Assembly (NCBI GenBank): GCA_965248675.1
Contig: CBDFJZ010000007.1
Span: 372,001 to 436,000 of the forward strand
DNA from: UBA6627 sp965248675
GTDB taxonomy: Bacteria > Chloroflexota > Dehalococcoidia > UBA2979
Direction of reading: 5' to 3'
Length of the DNA: 64,000 nucleotides
Both the position numbers and the translations under genes were made by a program. Every line of letters starts with the position of its first letter. The stretch's first letter is position 1. The notes beneath the pieces are model-generated. The model did not search any database and was not told where the DNA came from. It was given only the letters and a program-made list of their open reading frames with translations. Below, piece by piece: positions 32,492-40,928 of the stretch.

Positions 32492-33835
32492 CTAGTCACC
32501 TCCGCCGGCGGCCCCGGCCTCCTCGAGCTGCGGGATCGGCTCGTTCGTCATCGTGTCGACTTCGAACGAGCTCGGCAGATCGAACTCCTCGGCCATCTCC
32601 CGCACGGCGGGCAGGATCTCCGAGCCCATCAGCTTCAGGCTGCGCATCGAGTCCTCGTGATCCATCGCGCCGTCGCCGTCCCAGAAGAAGATCGTGCCCG
32701 GTCGCAACGTCTCGAGGACGTGCTGGATCTTCGGGATCACGCTGTCCGGCGTCCCCGCGATGATCGTGTAGTTCTCGAGTTGGGTGTCGTAGTCGGCCTG
32801 CATCGCCGGCGCCGGACCACCCCGCGCTGCCGGCGCGTCCTTCGCGCTCTCCGGGTTGTCTTTGGCGACCTCCTCGCTGTCGCGTCCTCGTGAGGCGGCC
32901 ACGAATCCCACCTGGCCGGTCGGCAGCAGGTTCTTGCGATCGGTCAGGCCCGGCAGGTTCTGCAACACGGGCGAGGCCGTGCCCCGCGAGCCCTCGAGGA
33001 AGATGTTGCCCGGCCCATCGAGGAACTTGCGGCCGACCTCGTAGGCCTTCTCCTCGGTGTCCTCGACGTGGACCTTGAACAGGTAGCCAATGTGCTGTGG
33101 GCCGGCCTCGTAGCCGTTCTCCCGCGCCACCTCGCGGTAGTACTCGAACGACTCCTTCGTCGGTTCCAGGCGGGTCGAGAGCATCAGGTACGGGTAGCGG
33201 TGCTCGGCCGACCATTTCACCGTGTTCCGGCTGACCACGCCGGGGATCATGATCTGCGGGTGTGGCTTCTGATAGGGCCGCATCCACGGGTTTACGTAGC
33301 GGTAGTCGAAGTGCTCGCCCTCCCAGCGGAACGGACCGTCGGTCGTCCACGCCTTGATGATGAAGTCGTGCGCCTCCTGGAAGCGCTCCCAGTTGAACGG
33401 CGGCTGGGCGTTGTGCGCGATACTCTCGCGACCGGTGCCGCGCACCCAGCCCGTCACCAGGCGTCCACGCGAGATCATGTCGATCGTGGCGAGTTCTTCC
33501 GCCAGCCACAGCGGGTCGTCCCAGATCGGCAGCACATTGCCGTTGATCACGATCTTCACGTGGTCGGTGATCCGCGCGAGAATCGCCGCCTCGGTGTTGA
33601 CCGTGCCGCCCATGCAGAACGGCGTCGAATGGTGCTCGTTCAACATAATCGCGTCGAACCCGGCTTCTTCGGTCGCAACCTGCTCATCGAGGTACCGGTT
33701 GTACAGGTCCGCGCCCAGCTCCGTGTCGTATTCGGCGTTGCTGATCGACAAGTCCTGAATCGATCTGCCCGTGGCGCCGAAGTAACCCGAGTTCGGGTCC
33801 TGGTATGGCCGTTCCGTGAAGCGTCCAATGAGCAT
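32492..33835 (-). CDS. LLM-class flavin-dependent monooxygenase
   Basis: A 447-residue luciferase-like protein. Seen: MLIGRFTERPYQDPNSGYFG start, GFDAIMLNEHHSTPFCMGG (about 59-77), INGNVLPIWDDPLWLAEELATID (about 97-119), and GRLVTGWVRGTGRES (about 123-137). The NEHHSTP segment and length fit the group of large LLM monooxygenases that include dibenzothiophene/alkanesulfonate-like and limonene-type oxygenases. A charged insertion (about 320-345, RGRDSEEVAKDNPESAKD) is unusual. Reduced flavin must come from a separate reductase. It lies 15 bases downstream of the alpha/beta-hydrolase gene and about 30 bases upstream of the halogenase-type gene. Confidence 0.85.
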   Translation of the reverse strand: MLIGRFTERPYQDPNSGYFGATGRSIQDLSISNAEYDTELGADLYNRYLDEQVATEEAGFDAIMLNEHHSTPFCMGGTVNTEAAILARITDHVKIVINGNVLPIWDDPLWLAEELATIDMISRGRLVTGWVRGTGRESIAHNAQPPFNWERFQEAHDFIIKAWTTDGPFRWEGEHFDYRYVNPWMRPYQKPHPQIMIPGVVSRNTVKWSAEHRYPYLMLSTRLEPTKESFEYYREVARENGYEAGPQHIGYLFKVHVEDTEEKAYEVGRKFLDGPGNIFLEGSRGTASPVLQNLPGLTDRKNLLPTGQVGFVAASRGRDSEEVAKDNPESAKDAPAARGGPAPAMQADYDTQLENYTIIAGTPDSVIPKIQHVLETLRPGTIFFWDGDGAMDHEDSMRSLKLMGSEILPAVREMAEEFDLPSSFEVDTMTNEPIPQLEEAGAAGGGD

Positions 33836-33850
33836 GATTGATCCTCTTCG

Positions 33851-34636
33851 TTACAGCGCGGCCTGTGCGGCGATCAGATCCGCGAGCTCGTCCGGCTGAT
33901 CCCACTCCACCAGGTGTCCCGCGTTCGCGAGCACTTCGAGTCGAGCGTCCGCCAGACCCTCAACGTACTGGTGACCGCAATCGCTCGGAATGATCCGGTC
34001 GTTCTCGCCCCAGACCACCAGCGCCGGCGTTCTCACTTCGGACAGCAAATGGGGCAGCCGGCGACTGAACATGTACGGGCTCCACGTGACCCGCGCGGTC
34101 ATGATCCGGCTGAACTCCCAGACGTCCTTGATGTCCGCGTGCAGATCGGCGCCAAAGCGCTTCTCGAAATCCGCCTCGTCGTTGAGGCCCTGCCGCACGT
34201 AGACGTCGTGGGCGATCAACATCTGATCGACGATCTCACCTTCGCGAGGCTTGAGACCGGCCGCGGAAACCAGCACCAGCGACTTCAGACGCTCGTCGTT
34301 GGCCGTCGCCAGCTCCGCGGCAATGAAACCGCCGAAGCCGAGGCCGACGAGCGTCACGTCCGTCAGCTCGAGCCGCTCGAGCAGTCTGCCGACGATCAGC
34401 GCGATGTCCCGTGGCTCGCGGGCCCAGTCCGGTCGCTCGGACTCCCCGTAGCCCGGCAAGTCGGGGGTGATCACCCTGAATCGCTCAGCCAGCTTCTCTT
34501 CGAACTGATCCCATCCGAGCGTGCCGGTCGACCGATGCAGCAGCACCACGGGCGAGCCCTCGCCGCCCTCGCGTAGGTGCAGATCGAGATCGGCGACGGG
34601 GATCACACGTTTCGTGGTCGCGATCGCAGTCGTCAC
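33851..34636 (-). CDS. Alpha/beta-hydrolase-fold protein lacking the nucleophile Ser
   Basis: A 261-residue alpha/beta-hydrolase starting with GTG 34636 (MTTAIATTKRVIPVADLDL). The oxyanion region is VVLLHRSTGTLGWDQF. At the nucleophile elbow the sequence is LVGLGFGGF, so Gly replaces the usual Ser of GxSxG. The acid (GENDRIIP) and His (NAGHLVEWDQP) are in place. Members without the nucleophile include C-C hydrolase relatives, dioxygenases and lyases. The start overlaps the stop of a possible small ORF (GTGA). It lies directly upstream of the LLM monooxygenase, suggesting it handles that enzyme's product. Confidence 0.8.
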   Translation of the reverse strand: MTTAIATTKRVIPVADLDLHLREGGEGSPVVLLHRSTGTLGWDQFEEKLAERFRVITPDLPGYGESERPDWAREPRDIALIVGRLLERLELTDVTLVGLGFGGFIAAELATANDERLKSLVLVSAAGLKPREGEIVDQMLIAHDVYVRQGLNDEADFEKRFGADLHADIKDVWEFSRIMTARVTWSPYMFSRRLPHLLSEVRTPALVVWGENDRIIPSDCGHQYVEGLADARLEVLANAGHLVEWDQPDELADLIAAQAAL

Positions 34637-34782
34637 GCCAGTCCACCGCCTTTCGCGCGGATGTCGCTGAGCCGGTTGATCTCGCGAAACCGTACTCCGG
34701 GCGTGCGCCCACGGGCAAGATTCAAACGGCGGCCGTCATTCAGGACCGCCGCCCGCTCGATCACGGATATCTCATTGACCAT
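34633..34782 (-). CDS. Possible small ORF (49 aa) upstream of the hydrolase
   Basis: ATG 34782 behind a GAGGGCAG site opens a 49-codon frame (MVNEISVIERAAVLNDG) whose stop overlaps the GTG start of the hydrolase gene (GTGA). This suggests a translated leader or small coupled protein. No family is recognised. Between it and the CoA-transferase gene at 35007 there are a further 220 bases in which I see no feature. Confidence 0.3.
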   Translation of the reverse strand: MVNEISVIERAAVLNDGRRLNLARGRTPGVRFREINRLSDIRAKGGGLA

Positions 34783-35006
34783 CTGCCCTCGATCCCATCC
34801 CAGGCGAGTTCGAGCGCCCCGGATTCTACAGGCACCACCACGAGAGCACGCCATCAAGCGCGAATTCGCTCACTGCCGTGCGCGTTGGCGCAGTCGGACG
34901 ACGAGGCGCTCCCACGCCTGCTCGTCAGGGGCCCCCGAGCGGCAGCAAGGAAACATCGACCGCGTCAGGACCCTGTTCGTGAGAACTCGCGCGGCCCCGC
35001 GAGGCG

Positions 35007-36185
35007 TTAGATCGCGCCTGCGTCCCGCAGCGCGGTGATCCGTTCCCAGTCGTAGCCCAGCTCGAGCAGCGTCTCCTCGGTGTGCTGCCCGAGCTCGGGT
35101 GCGGGCCCATGGATCGCCCCCGGAGTCTCGCTGAGCTCGACTGGAATCCCGACCGCGCGGTGCCCGGGGAAGTTGGGGTGATCGACCTTCGCGAGGTACC
35201 CGTTCTCCCAGAACTGCCGGTCCTCGGCGACCTGGGCATAAGTGTAGACCGGCCCGCACGGCGCGTCCTGCTCGACCATCGCGTCGAGCCACTGCTGTCG
35301 CGTACCGCGTCGGAAGCTCGCCGCCAGCTCATCGCGAAGCCAGGCTGCGTTGTCGCGCCGTGCAAACGCGTCCGCCGACCGTTCGTCGGTGATCAGATCC
35401 TCGCGCCCGATCGCGATGCACATCAGCGGCCAGTGCTTCGGCGTCAGCACGCCGATCGTCAGCCATTCGTCGTCGGAACACTGGTACGCCGCAAACGCCG
35501 GGTTGAGGTACTTGCCGGTCGTCTCGACCTCGGTGTGCAGGTACCGCTGAAGACTCAACGACTGAAGCGTAGCCATCGCGCCCATCTGCGACACGTCGAC
35601 CTTCTGGCCCACGCCCTGCCGCTCGCGCGCGACGATCGCCGCCATGATCCCGTAGGCGAAGACCATGCTCCCCACCTGGTCCGCGAGGCCCCACGAAATC
35701 TGCACCGGCTCGTTCCCCGGCCCGCCGGCCTGGCCGATCATCGCGCCGCTCATCCCTTGCGCGACGATGTCGAACGAGCCGCGCAGCGCCCACTCGCCAC
35801 GCGGGCCGAAGCCGCTGTTCACCGCGTAGATCAGTTGCGGGTTCAGCTCGTGTATCGCCTCGTAACCGAAGCCGAGGCCGTCGAGTAGGCCGGGCTTGAA
35901 GTTCTCCGTCAGCACGTCCGCGTCTTTCAACAGCGCGCGAACGATCTCCGCGCCCTCGGCAGTCGCGAGGTCTACGGTGATCGACTGCTTGCCCCGATCG
36001 AGCGCCTCGAAGTAGGCGCAGAAGCCGTCCTCGGCGCGCCCGAGTGCGCGGCCGGGATCGCCCTCGCCGGGGCGTTCGACCTTGATCACCTGCGCACCCA
36101 TGTCGGAGAGCATGACCGTCGCGTGCGGCCCGTTCTGGAAGCGCGTGAAATCGATGATCTTGATGCCGTCGAGTGGCGCGGGCAT
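35007..36185 (-). CDS. CaiB/BaiF CoA-transferase (single domain)
   Basis: A 392-residue class III CoA-transferase of standard length. It begins LDGIKIIDFTRFQNGPHATVML, the form typical of formyl-CoA:oxalate CoA-transferase relatives. The catalytic Asp is D169 (WGLADQVGSM). The C-terminus, LGQHTEETLLELGYDWERITALRDAGAI, is standard. It uses an interlocked dimer to move CoA between acids. The gene is divergent from the ThDP-dependent lyase gene at 36296 with 110 bases between the starts, a pairing like frc/oxc of oxalate metabolism. Confidence 0.9.
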   Translation of the reverse strand: MPAPLDGIKIIDFTRFQNGPHATVMLSDMGAQVIKVERPGEGDPGRALGRAEDGFCAYFEALDRGKQSITVDLATAEGAEIVRALLKDADVLTENFKPGLLDGLGFGYEAIHELNPQLIYAVNSGFGPRGEWALRGSFDIVAQGMSGAMIGQAGGPGNEPVQISWGLADQVGSMVFAYGIMAAIVARERQGVGQKVDVSQMGAMATLQSLSLQRYLHTEVETTGKYLNPAFAAYQCSDDEWLTIGVLTPKHWPLMCIAIGREDLITDERSADAFARRDNAAWLRDELAASFRRGTRQQWLDAMVEQDAPCGPVYTYAQVAEDRQFWENGYLAKVDHPNFPGHRAVGIPVELSETPGAIHGPAPELGQHTEETLLELGYDWERITALRDAGAI

Positions 36186-36295
36186 GGGCGGAATCCTCGG
36201 CGAGTCGTGCTGCGGATGGACGGCGACAGTCTACGCCCGCGCCCCCGAGCCGATAGCATGCGGCTCGCCACGTCGCGAGCATCGAGGAGGACCTG

Positions 36296-37930
36296 ATGGC
36301 CGAGGTCAGCGGAGCTGCACTGGTTGCGAAGCAACTCAAGGCAAGCGGGATCGATCACCTGTTCACCGTGTTGGGCGGCCCGATGATCGACGTGCTCGCC
36401 GAGGCGAACGCGCACGGCATCCGCGTGGTCAACTGCCGCCACGAGATGAACGCTGCCTTCGCCGCCTCCTCGTGGGGCTACCTGAACCAGAAGCCCGGCA
36501 TCATGGTCGCCGCGTCCGGCCCGGCGATGACGAACACCGTCACGCCGCTCTACGTGGCGACGCAGAGCGCCATGCCGCTGATCGTGCTCGGTGGTTCGGC
36601 CGCCGAGGGCCAACTGGGACTCGGCGCGTTCCAGGAGATCGATCAGACCTCGTTCGCCAACCCGGCCTCGAAGTGGGTCCAGCGCGTCGACAAGACCGAG
36701 CACATCCCGGAGCTCCTCTACCTCGCGATGGGCAAAGCGCAGTACGGGCGGCCGGGGGGCGTCTACCTCGATTTCCCCGGCAACCTCGTATCACAGACGG
36801 TCGACGAGGAGGACGCGCCAATCCGCGAGGCGGCGCCCCACGTGTCGTTCGCCGGACCCGACACCGCCTCGATCGAGCGCGTCGCCGAGATGCTCGCCTC
36901 GGCGGAGCGGCCGTTAGTAATGATCGGCAAGGGCGCCGCGTGGGGTGACGCCGGCCTCGCCCTGACACGATTGGCCGACCTCGGCATCCCGTTCGTCGCC
37001 TCGCCGATGGGGCGCGGCGCGGTCGCCGACGACCACGAGTCGAACGCCGGCGCGGCGCGCTCGACGGCTATGGGTGGTGCGGACGCGGTGCTGATGGTCG
37101 GCGCGCGGTTCAACTGGATGTTCCAGATGGGCAGCCGGCTGCCCTCGAACGTCCGCATCGCGCAGATCGATGTGGAGCCCGAGGAGTTCCACTCCGCCGC
37201 GCCGCTCGAGATCGGCGTCGTCGCCGACTGCCGCGTCGGCGTCGAGGCGGTGAACGAGGCGCTCGCCGGACGCGAGCTCCGCACCAGCTCGAACGGGTGG
37301 CTCACCTCGATCCAGGACAAGGCGCGCGAGAACGAGGCCAGCATCGCCGAGCAGATGACCTCCGACCAGCAGCCGATCAACCACTACCGGCTGGTCGCCG
37401 ACGTCCGCGACTCGATCGAGCGCGACGCGATCGTCGCCGAGGACGGCGAGTTCACGATGGCCGTCATGCGCCAGGTGATGCCGACCCACGTAGGCCGGCA
37501 CCGCCTTGGCGCCGGCACCACTGGCTGCATGGGCACCGGCCTCCCATACGCGGTCGGCGCGAAGCTCGCCCGCCCGGAGCGGCAGGTCGTCGCGGTCCTC
37601 GGCGACTACTCCTTCGGCGCCGCGGCGATGGAGGTGGAGACCTGCGCGCGCATGGACATCCCGGTCGTGATCGTGGTGTCGAACAACGGCGGCATCGCCG
37701 CGCACACGATCCAGGACCGCAGCTTCCCGCCGGACGCCCCGCCGATCGCGGCCCTGCTCCCGATCGACTATGAGCACATGGTCGAGATGGTCGGCGGCTA
37801 CTCGGAGCGCGTCACCGACCCGGCCGAGATCCGACCCGCGATGGAGCGCGCGTTCGCCTCGGGCAAGGTCTCGCTGCTGAACGTCGTCACCGACCCGAAG
37901 GCGAAGCGTCGCGGCAGCGGCTACCTCTGA
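36296..37930 (+). CDS. ThDP-dependent enzyme, oxalyl-CoA decarboxylase/2-hydroxyacyl-CoA lyase type
   Basis: A 544-residue ThDP enzyme. The catalytic Glu is E50 (CRHEMNAAF), the middle domain is at about 190-320, and the diphosphate-binding region GDYSFGAAAMEVETCARMD...NN at about 437-465 replaces the usual GDG with GDY. Length and order fit oxalyl-CoA decarboxylase, 2-hydroxyacyl-CoA lyase and acetolactate synthase. The C-terminal tail ending RRGSGYL resembles the CoA-covering tail of oxalyl-CoA decarboxylase and HACL more than that of ALS. With the divergent CaiB-type gene it could convert oxalate to formate and CO2, or split 2-hydroxyacyl-CoA. The 3' end is duplicated downstream. Confidence 0.8.
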   Translation: MAEVSGAALVAKQLKASGIDHLFTVLGGPMIDVLAEANAHGIRVVNCRHEMNAAFAASSWGYLNQKPGIMVAASGPAMTNTVTPLYVATQSAMPLIVLGGSAAEGQLGLGAFQEIDQTSFANPASKWVQRVDKTEHIPELLYLAMGKAQYGRPGGVYLDFPGNLVSQTVDEEDAPIREAAPHVSFAGPDTASIERVAEMLASAERPLVMIGKGAAWGDAGLALTRLADLGIPFVASPMGRGAVADDHESNAGAARSTAMGGADAVLMVGARFNWMFQMGSRLPSNVRIAQIDVEPEEFHSAAPLEIGVVADCRVGVEAVNEALAGRELRTSSNGWLTSIQDKARENEASIAEQMTSDQQPINHYRLVADVRDSIERDAIVAEDGEFTMAVMRQVMPTHVGRHRLGAGTTGCMGTGLPYAVGAKLARPERQVVAVLGDYSFGAAAMEVETCARMDIPVVIVVSNNGGIAAHTIQDRSFPPDAPPIAALLPIDYEHMVEMVGGYSERVTDPAEIRPAMERAFASGKVSLLNVVTDPKAKRRGSGYL

Positions 37931-38000
37931 TCGCCGCCACCTCGACGTAGCCACTTCCTCATCCTTGGCTGTGCCTCGGAGGGCGGCAGCGGCTACCTCT
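37911..38000 (+). repeat. 18-bp direct repeat of the lyase gene end
   Basis: GCGGCAGCGGCTACCTCT is present at 37911-37928, as the last codons of the ThDP enzyme, and again at 37983-38000, followed there by AGG instead of a TGA. The 54 bases between carry no gene. It looks like the scar of a small duplication or insertion. Confidence 0.8.
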
Positions 38001-38009
38001 AGGCCTCGG

Positions 38010-39274
38010 TCACGCAGGCAACGCTGCCTGACGGTAGCGGTCGCGCAGTTCCGAGGGCGCCGTCGCCACGAGGGCGGCGGGGATCCCGACCACCGCGACC
38101 ACGATTGCGGCGATGATCCAGCCCGCCGTGTAGTCGCCGTTCACGTCGACGAGCCGCCCGATCACCCACGGGCCGGCGGCGGCGCCCGTCGTCGATACGA
38201 ACTGCATCGTGCCGTTGATCGTCCCGAAGTATCGCGTACCGAAGTAATCGGCCGAGATCGACGGCCGCAGCGGGATCGTCCCGCCGAAGCCGGGCGCGGC
38301 GATCCCGATCCCGAGGATCGCGATCCACAGGTTGGGCGCGGCCGCGATCAGCGCCAGGCCGAACGACAGCATCCCCACCGCGACCGCGATCACGAAGCGC
38401 TTCTGATAGCGGTCGCCCAGGTACCCGAATCCGATCCGCCCGATGATCGACGCCAGCGTGAAGACCGCGATCGTGCTGCTGGCGACCGTCTTCGAGACAC
38501 CGATCTGCGTTCGAGGTACGGGATCTGATGCACGATCAGCGCGACGAACCCGAAGTTCGTCCCGAACATCGCGAGCGAGAGCAGCAGGAACGAACGCAAC
38601 GTGATCGCCGCACGCACCGGCACGCCCCACCGCTCCGCCGTGCGCACCTCGGTGCTGTTTTCCGAATCCCGCGGGACGATACCGTCGAGCGGCTGCGGGT
38701 GGCCCTCCGGCCGTGAGCGAATGTTGCTGCCGACGATCAGCCCGACGGCGAGCATGATCAACGCGAGCACACGGAGCGCCCAGCGCCAACCGGCGACCTC
38801 CACCAGCACGCCGATCCCGATCACGAACACGCCGCCAATGCCGCCGCCCAGCGTCATGATCGACATCGCGAACGCGCGCCGTTCCTGGAACCAGGTCGCG
38901 ATCGCCGTCAGGCCGACCTGGCCGCCCGCCGCGCTCGAGCCGAACGCGATCACCACCATCACCACGTAGAAGTGCCACAGCACCTGCATGAACGACATCG
39001 CGATCACGCCGGCCGCCGCGATCGTGATGCCCGTGTAGAGGACCCGCTTCGGTCCGATCCGATCGAGCGCGATCGCGCCGATCCCGCCGATCTCGTTGCG
39101 CAGCGAGAACGCCAGCGCCGTCGAAGCGTTGCTCCAACCAAACTCCTCGCGAACCTCGTTGAAGATCGTGCCGAAGCCATAGAAGAACGTCGCCGCGACC
39201 ACGAGCACGACGACCCCGGATGAGCCGACCACCAGCCAGCCCTCGTACACGTCCGGGAAGAGCCTGCGCAGCAT
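38010..39274 (-). CDS. MFS transporter, frameshifted (OFA/monocarboxylate-like)
   Basis: The N-terminal half (from MLRRLFPDVYEGWLVVGSS) has six membrane helices with the DRIGPKRVL loop; the C-terminal half, in another frame, continues TVASSTIAVFTLASIIGRIGFGYLGDRYQKR and ends APSELRDRYRQAALPA. The break is at about 38508, where adding one base restores 422 codons (normal for MFS). The YEGW start and the WFxxRRxxAMSIMTLGGG stretch match the oxalate/formate and monocarboxylate transporter groups. Position next to the CoA-transferase and ThDP-lyase genes supports a carboxylate substrate. Either a sequence error or a recent loss of function. Confidence 0.8.
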
Positions 39275-39797
39275 CGAGGTCCCTGGCTGTCCGCCGCTGC
39301 GGCCCTCCGGCGGCGCTCAGCGGTCGAACGCGTCGATCCGGCCCCGACCTTCGCATCCGTCGGCGTCAGGCACTAGCCGAATCCCTGGTCCCCATTTTGG
39401 GTCTGATTCCGCCTGAATCGTTACGTCATGAGGGAGCCCTGACGAGTCTCGTTATGACGCTCAATTTCCCGGTCGTACGCGCTTTGGTCACGTAGCCAGG
39501 TGGTCGTACCCCGTTATGACGTCGCGCCGGGGCGCGGGTGCGTAGAGGCCTGGACGGTTCGCTATACCGCCGGTGGCCCGAGGCTGCTCGCCGCTTTCCG
39601 CGCCGTGACGGGCCTCGGACGGCTACGGGTGTCGACGCCGAGGTGTGGCCTGAAGTGGATGCGGCGGTAGATCGGCGACAGCTACAAGGACGCGCGGCGG
39701 CGGCGGCGAGCTCTAAGACTGCGTCCGATCCGGCTTAAAGCCTGCCGCGAATCATCTGACCGGCGTCAGTCCGCACCAGCGGGCACTGGAAGCGACG
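39275..39797. other. Intergenic region with repeated CGTTATGACG
   Basis: No credible gene in these 520 bases. The decamer CGTTATGACG is at 39450-39459 and 39512-39521; a related TTACGTCATGAG is at about 39421, and another copy of the decamer is at 14957-14966. The region is upstream of the MFS gene and may bind its regulator. The last 200 bases are Arg-rich in all frames with nothing recognisable. Confidence 0.5.
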
Positions 39798-40025
39798 CTA
39801 CTGTTCCCGCACGCAGCAATCGGCGTGCGCTACCGCCCAGAGCGCTAGCGAGTGGAGGTTCGAGGTCGCAGTCTTCTCGTGGAGTCGCTTGATGTGCATT
39901 CGCCCAGTCGACGGGGCGACTCCGAGTTCGGACGCAATGTCCGCGACCGACAGGCCCCGCACCAGCTGTCCGAGCACGTCCCGTTCTCGCGGCGTGGGTT
40001 CGGCATGCGTCGGGAATCGGGCCAT
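39798..40025 (-). CDS. Stand-alone LuxR/GerE-type HTH protein
   Basis: A 75-residue protein beginning MARFPTHAEPTPRERDVLGQLV. It is only the four-helix GerE DNA-binding domain: TPRERDVLGQLVRGLSVADIASELGVAPSTGRMHIKRL is continuous, with the recognition helix around GVAPSTGRMHIKR. No receiver, PAS or AHL domain is present, so it resembles GerE-like single-domain regulators. It ends with a Cys-rich tail (DCCVREQ). It faces the zinc-ribbon gene at 40249 across a palindrome, which is its most likely target. Confidence 0.8.
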   Translation of the reverse strand: MARFPTHAEPTPRERDVLGQLVRGLSVADIASELGVAPSTGRMHIKRLHEKTATSNLHSLALWAVAHADCCVREQ

Positions 40026-40115
40026 CGCGTCCAATGTCTTCCCCCCCTGGTGCTCATTGCTCTAGCGGGCCATCGATCCTGCCCGCGTAGATTCGTGCGT
40101 TACTTGTTGTCCGAA

Positions 40116-40133
40116 TACCCCAGAATTGGGGTA
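40116..40133. promoter_or_regulatory. Palindrome TACCCCA-GAAT-TGGGGTA
   Basis: TACCCCA (40116-40122) and TGGGGTA (40127-40133) flank GAAT, itself half of the near-perfect centre CAGAATTG. It lies between the LuxR-HTH gene (start 40025) and the zinc-ribbon gene (start 40249). Size and symmetry fit a LuxR/GerE dimer site. Confidence 0.55.
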
Positions 40134-40176
40134 GGGAGGAAGGCTCAACAAGTCGATAAAGCCCGCCGCTAATCGT

Positions 40177-40210
40177 GATGTCAGCGCATTGGGATCGGGA
40201 TGTCAGCGCA
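40177..40210 (+). repeat. Two 12-bp direct repeats upstream of the zinc-ribbon gene
   Basis: GATGTCAGCGCA is at 40177-40188 and 40199-40210, a 22-base period (two helical turns). This is a common layout for cooperative regulator binding. It ends about 40 bases before ATG 40249. Confidence 0.6.
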
Positions 40211-40248
40211 CAGGCAGGTGCCGGACCGATTTTGCTAGGAGCTGGGCG

Positions 40249-40458
40249 ATGCAAGCACTGTTGTGTGACATTTGCCGAGTGCCGATCAGCGGCGAAGCGA
40301 CGGAGCATCAGATCGTGTCCGGAAAGGCCGTCCCCTCAGACGACGGCAGGGCGCGCATCGCCCTCCGGGGACAGGCGCGGTGGCTCTACCTCTGCGAGCC
40401 GTGCAGCACCTGGATTGATCAGGCGATCAACACGCTCCGCCAAGCGCGTTCGGGATGA
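40249..40458 (+). CDS. Small zinc-ribbon protein
   Basis: A 69-residue protein starting at ATG 40249 with TAGGAGCTGGG upstream. Two Cys pairs, CDIC (6-9) and CEPC (about 49-52), are 40 residues apart, as in zinc ribbons. His and charged residues between them (ATEHQIVSGK) may contribute. Such proteins are often nucleic-acid-binding or partner adaptors. Its TGA overlaps the ATG of the next gene (ATGA), so both are co-translated. Confidence 0.65.
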   Translation: MQALLCDICRVPISGEATEHQIVSGKAVPSDDGRARIALRGQARWLYLCEPCSTWIDQAINTLRQARSG

Positions 40459-40766
40459 CCACGCCGGACTACGCCCCTGAATTGCTGGACGAGCTGTTGA
40501 GCGAGAGCGCGGCGCGGTGGGAACTCTGGCGCGCAGAGCACTCCGAACCCCCGGATCACGACGAATACGTCGCCGGCGTGGGTGAGTTGATCGAAGCGCT
40601 TCTGCCGGTGAGCGATGCGACGTTACAGCGCTTAGCGGTCGACCCGCGCGTCTGGACGCACGATCACCAGAGCGACGAGAGCACAGTGCGCGGGAGCGTG
40701 CAGGCTGCGCTCACATCGCTGATCGTTGACCACCTCGACGCGCTCGGTCGCGCGACCGTCTCGTAG
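40455..40766 (+). CDS. Hypothetical acidic helical protein
   Basis: A 103-residue protein overlapping the zinc-ribbon gene by four bases. It is acidic and helical (MTTPDYAPELLDELLSES, GELIEALLPVSDATLQRL, AALTSLIVDHLDALGR) with no recognised domain or signal peptide. It probably functions with the zinc-ribbon protein. The 160 bases after it, up to the CoA-disulfide-reductase-type gene, hold nothing I can identify. Confidence 0.55.
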   Translation: MTTPDYAPELLDELLSESAARWELWRAEHSEPPDHDEYVAGVGELIEALLPVSDATLQRLAVDPRVWTHDHQSDESTVRGSVQAALTSLIVDHLDALGRATVS

Positions 40767-40928
40767 CCCGCGCTGCAAGCGTCAGCCATGGTCGCCGACG
40801 CTGGGACGCCGCCACGCGGTCGAGCGCCTCGATCCAGCTCGGACCATCGCGTCGCCTGGCGTCAGGCGCTAGCCGGTGATGCTGCTCGAAGCCGATCTGA
40901 TTCCTACGCGGCGGCATGGCCGAGCAGC

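Noticed and set aside
29828..32763. Large plus-strand frames opposite the halogenase and CoA-transferase genes
   Set aside because: Composition is dominated by Arg, and no domain is recognisable; the minus strand carries clear families.
40177..40210. Direct repeats as phage attachment sites
   Set aside because: The copies are only 10 bases apart, with no integrase or tRNA nearby; regulator binding is a simpler reading.
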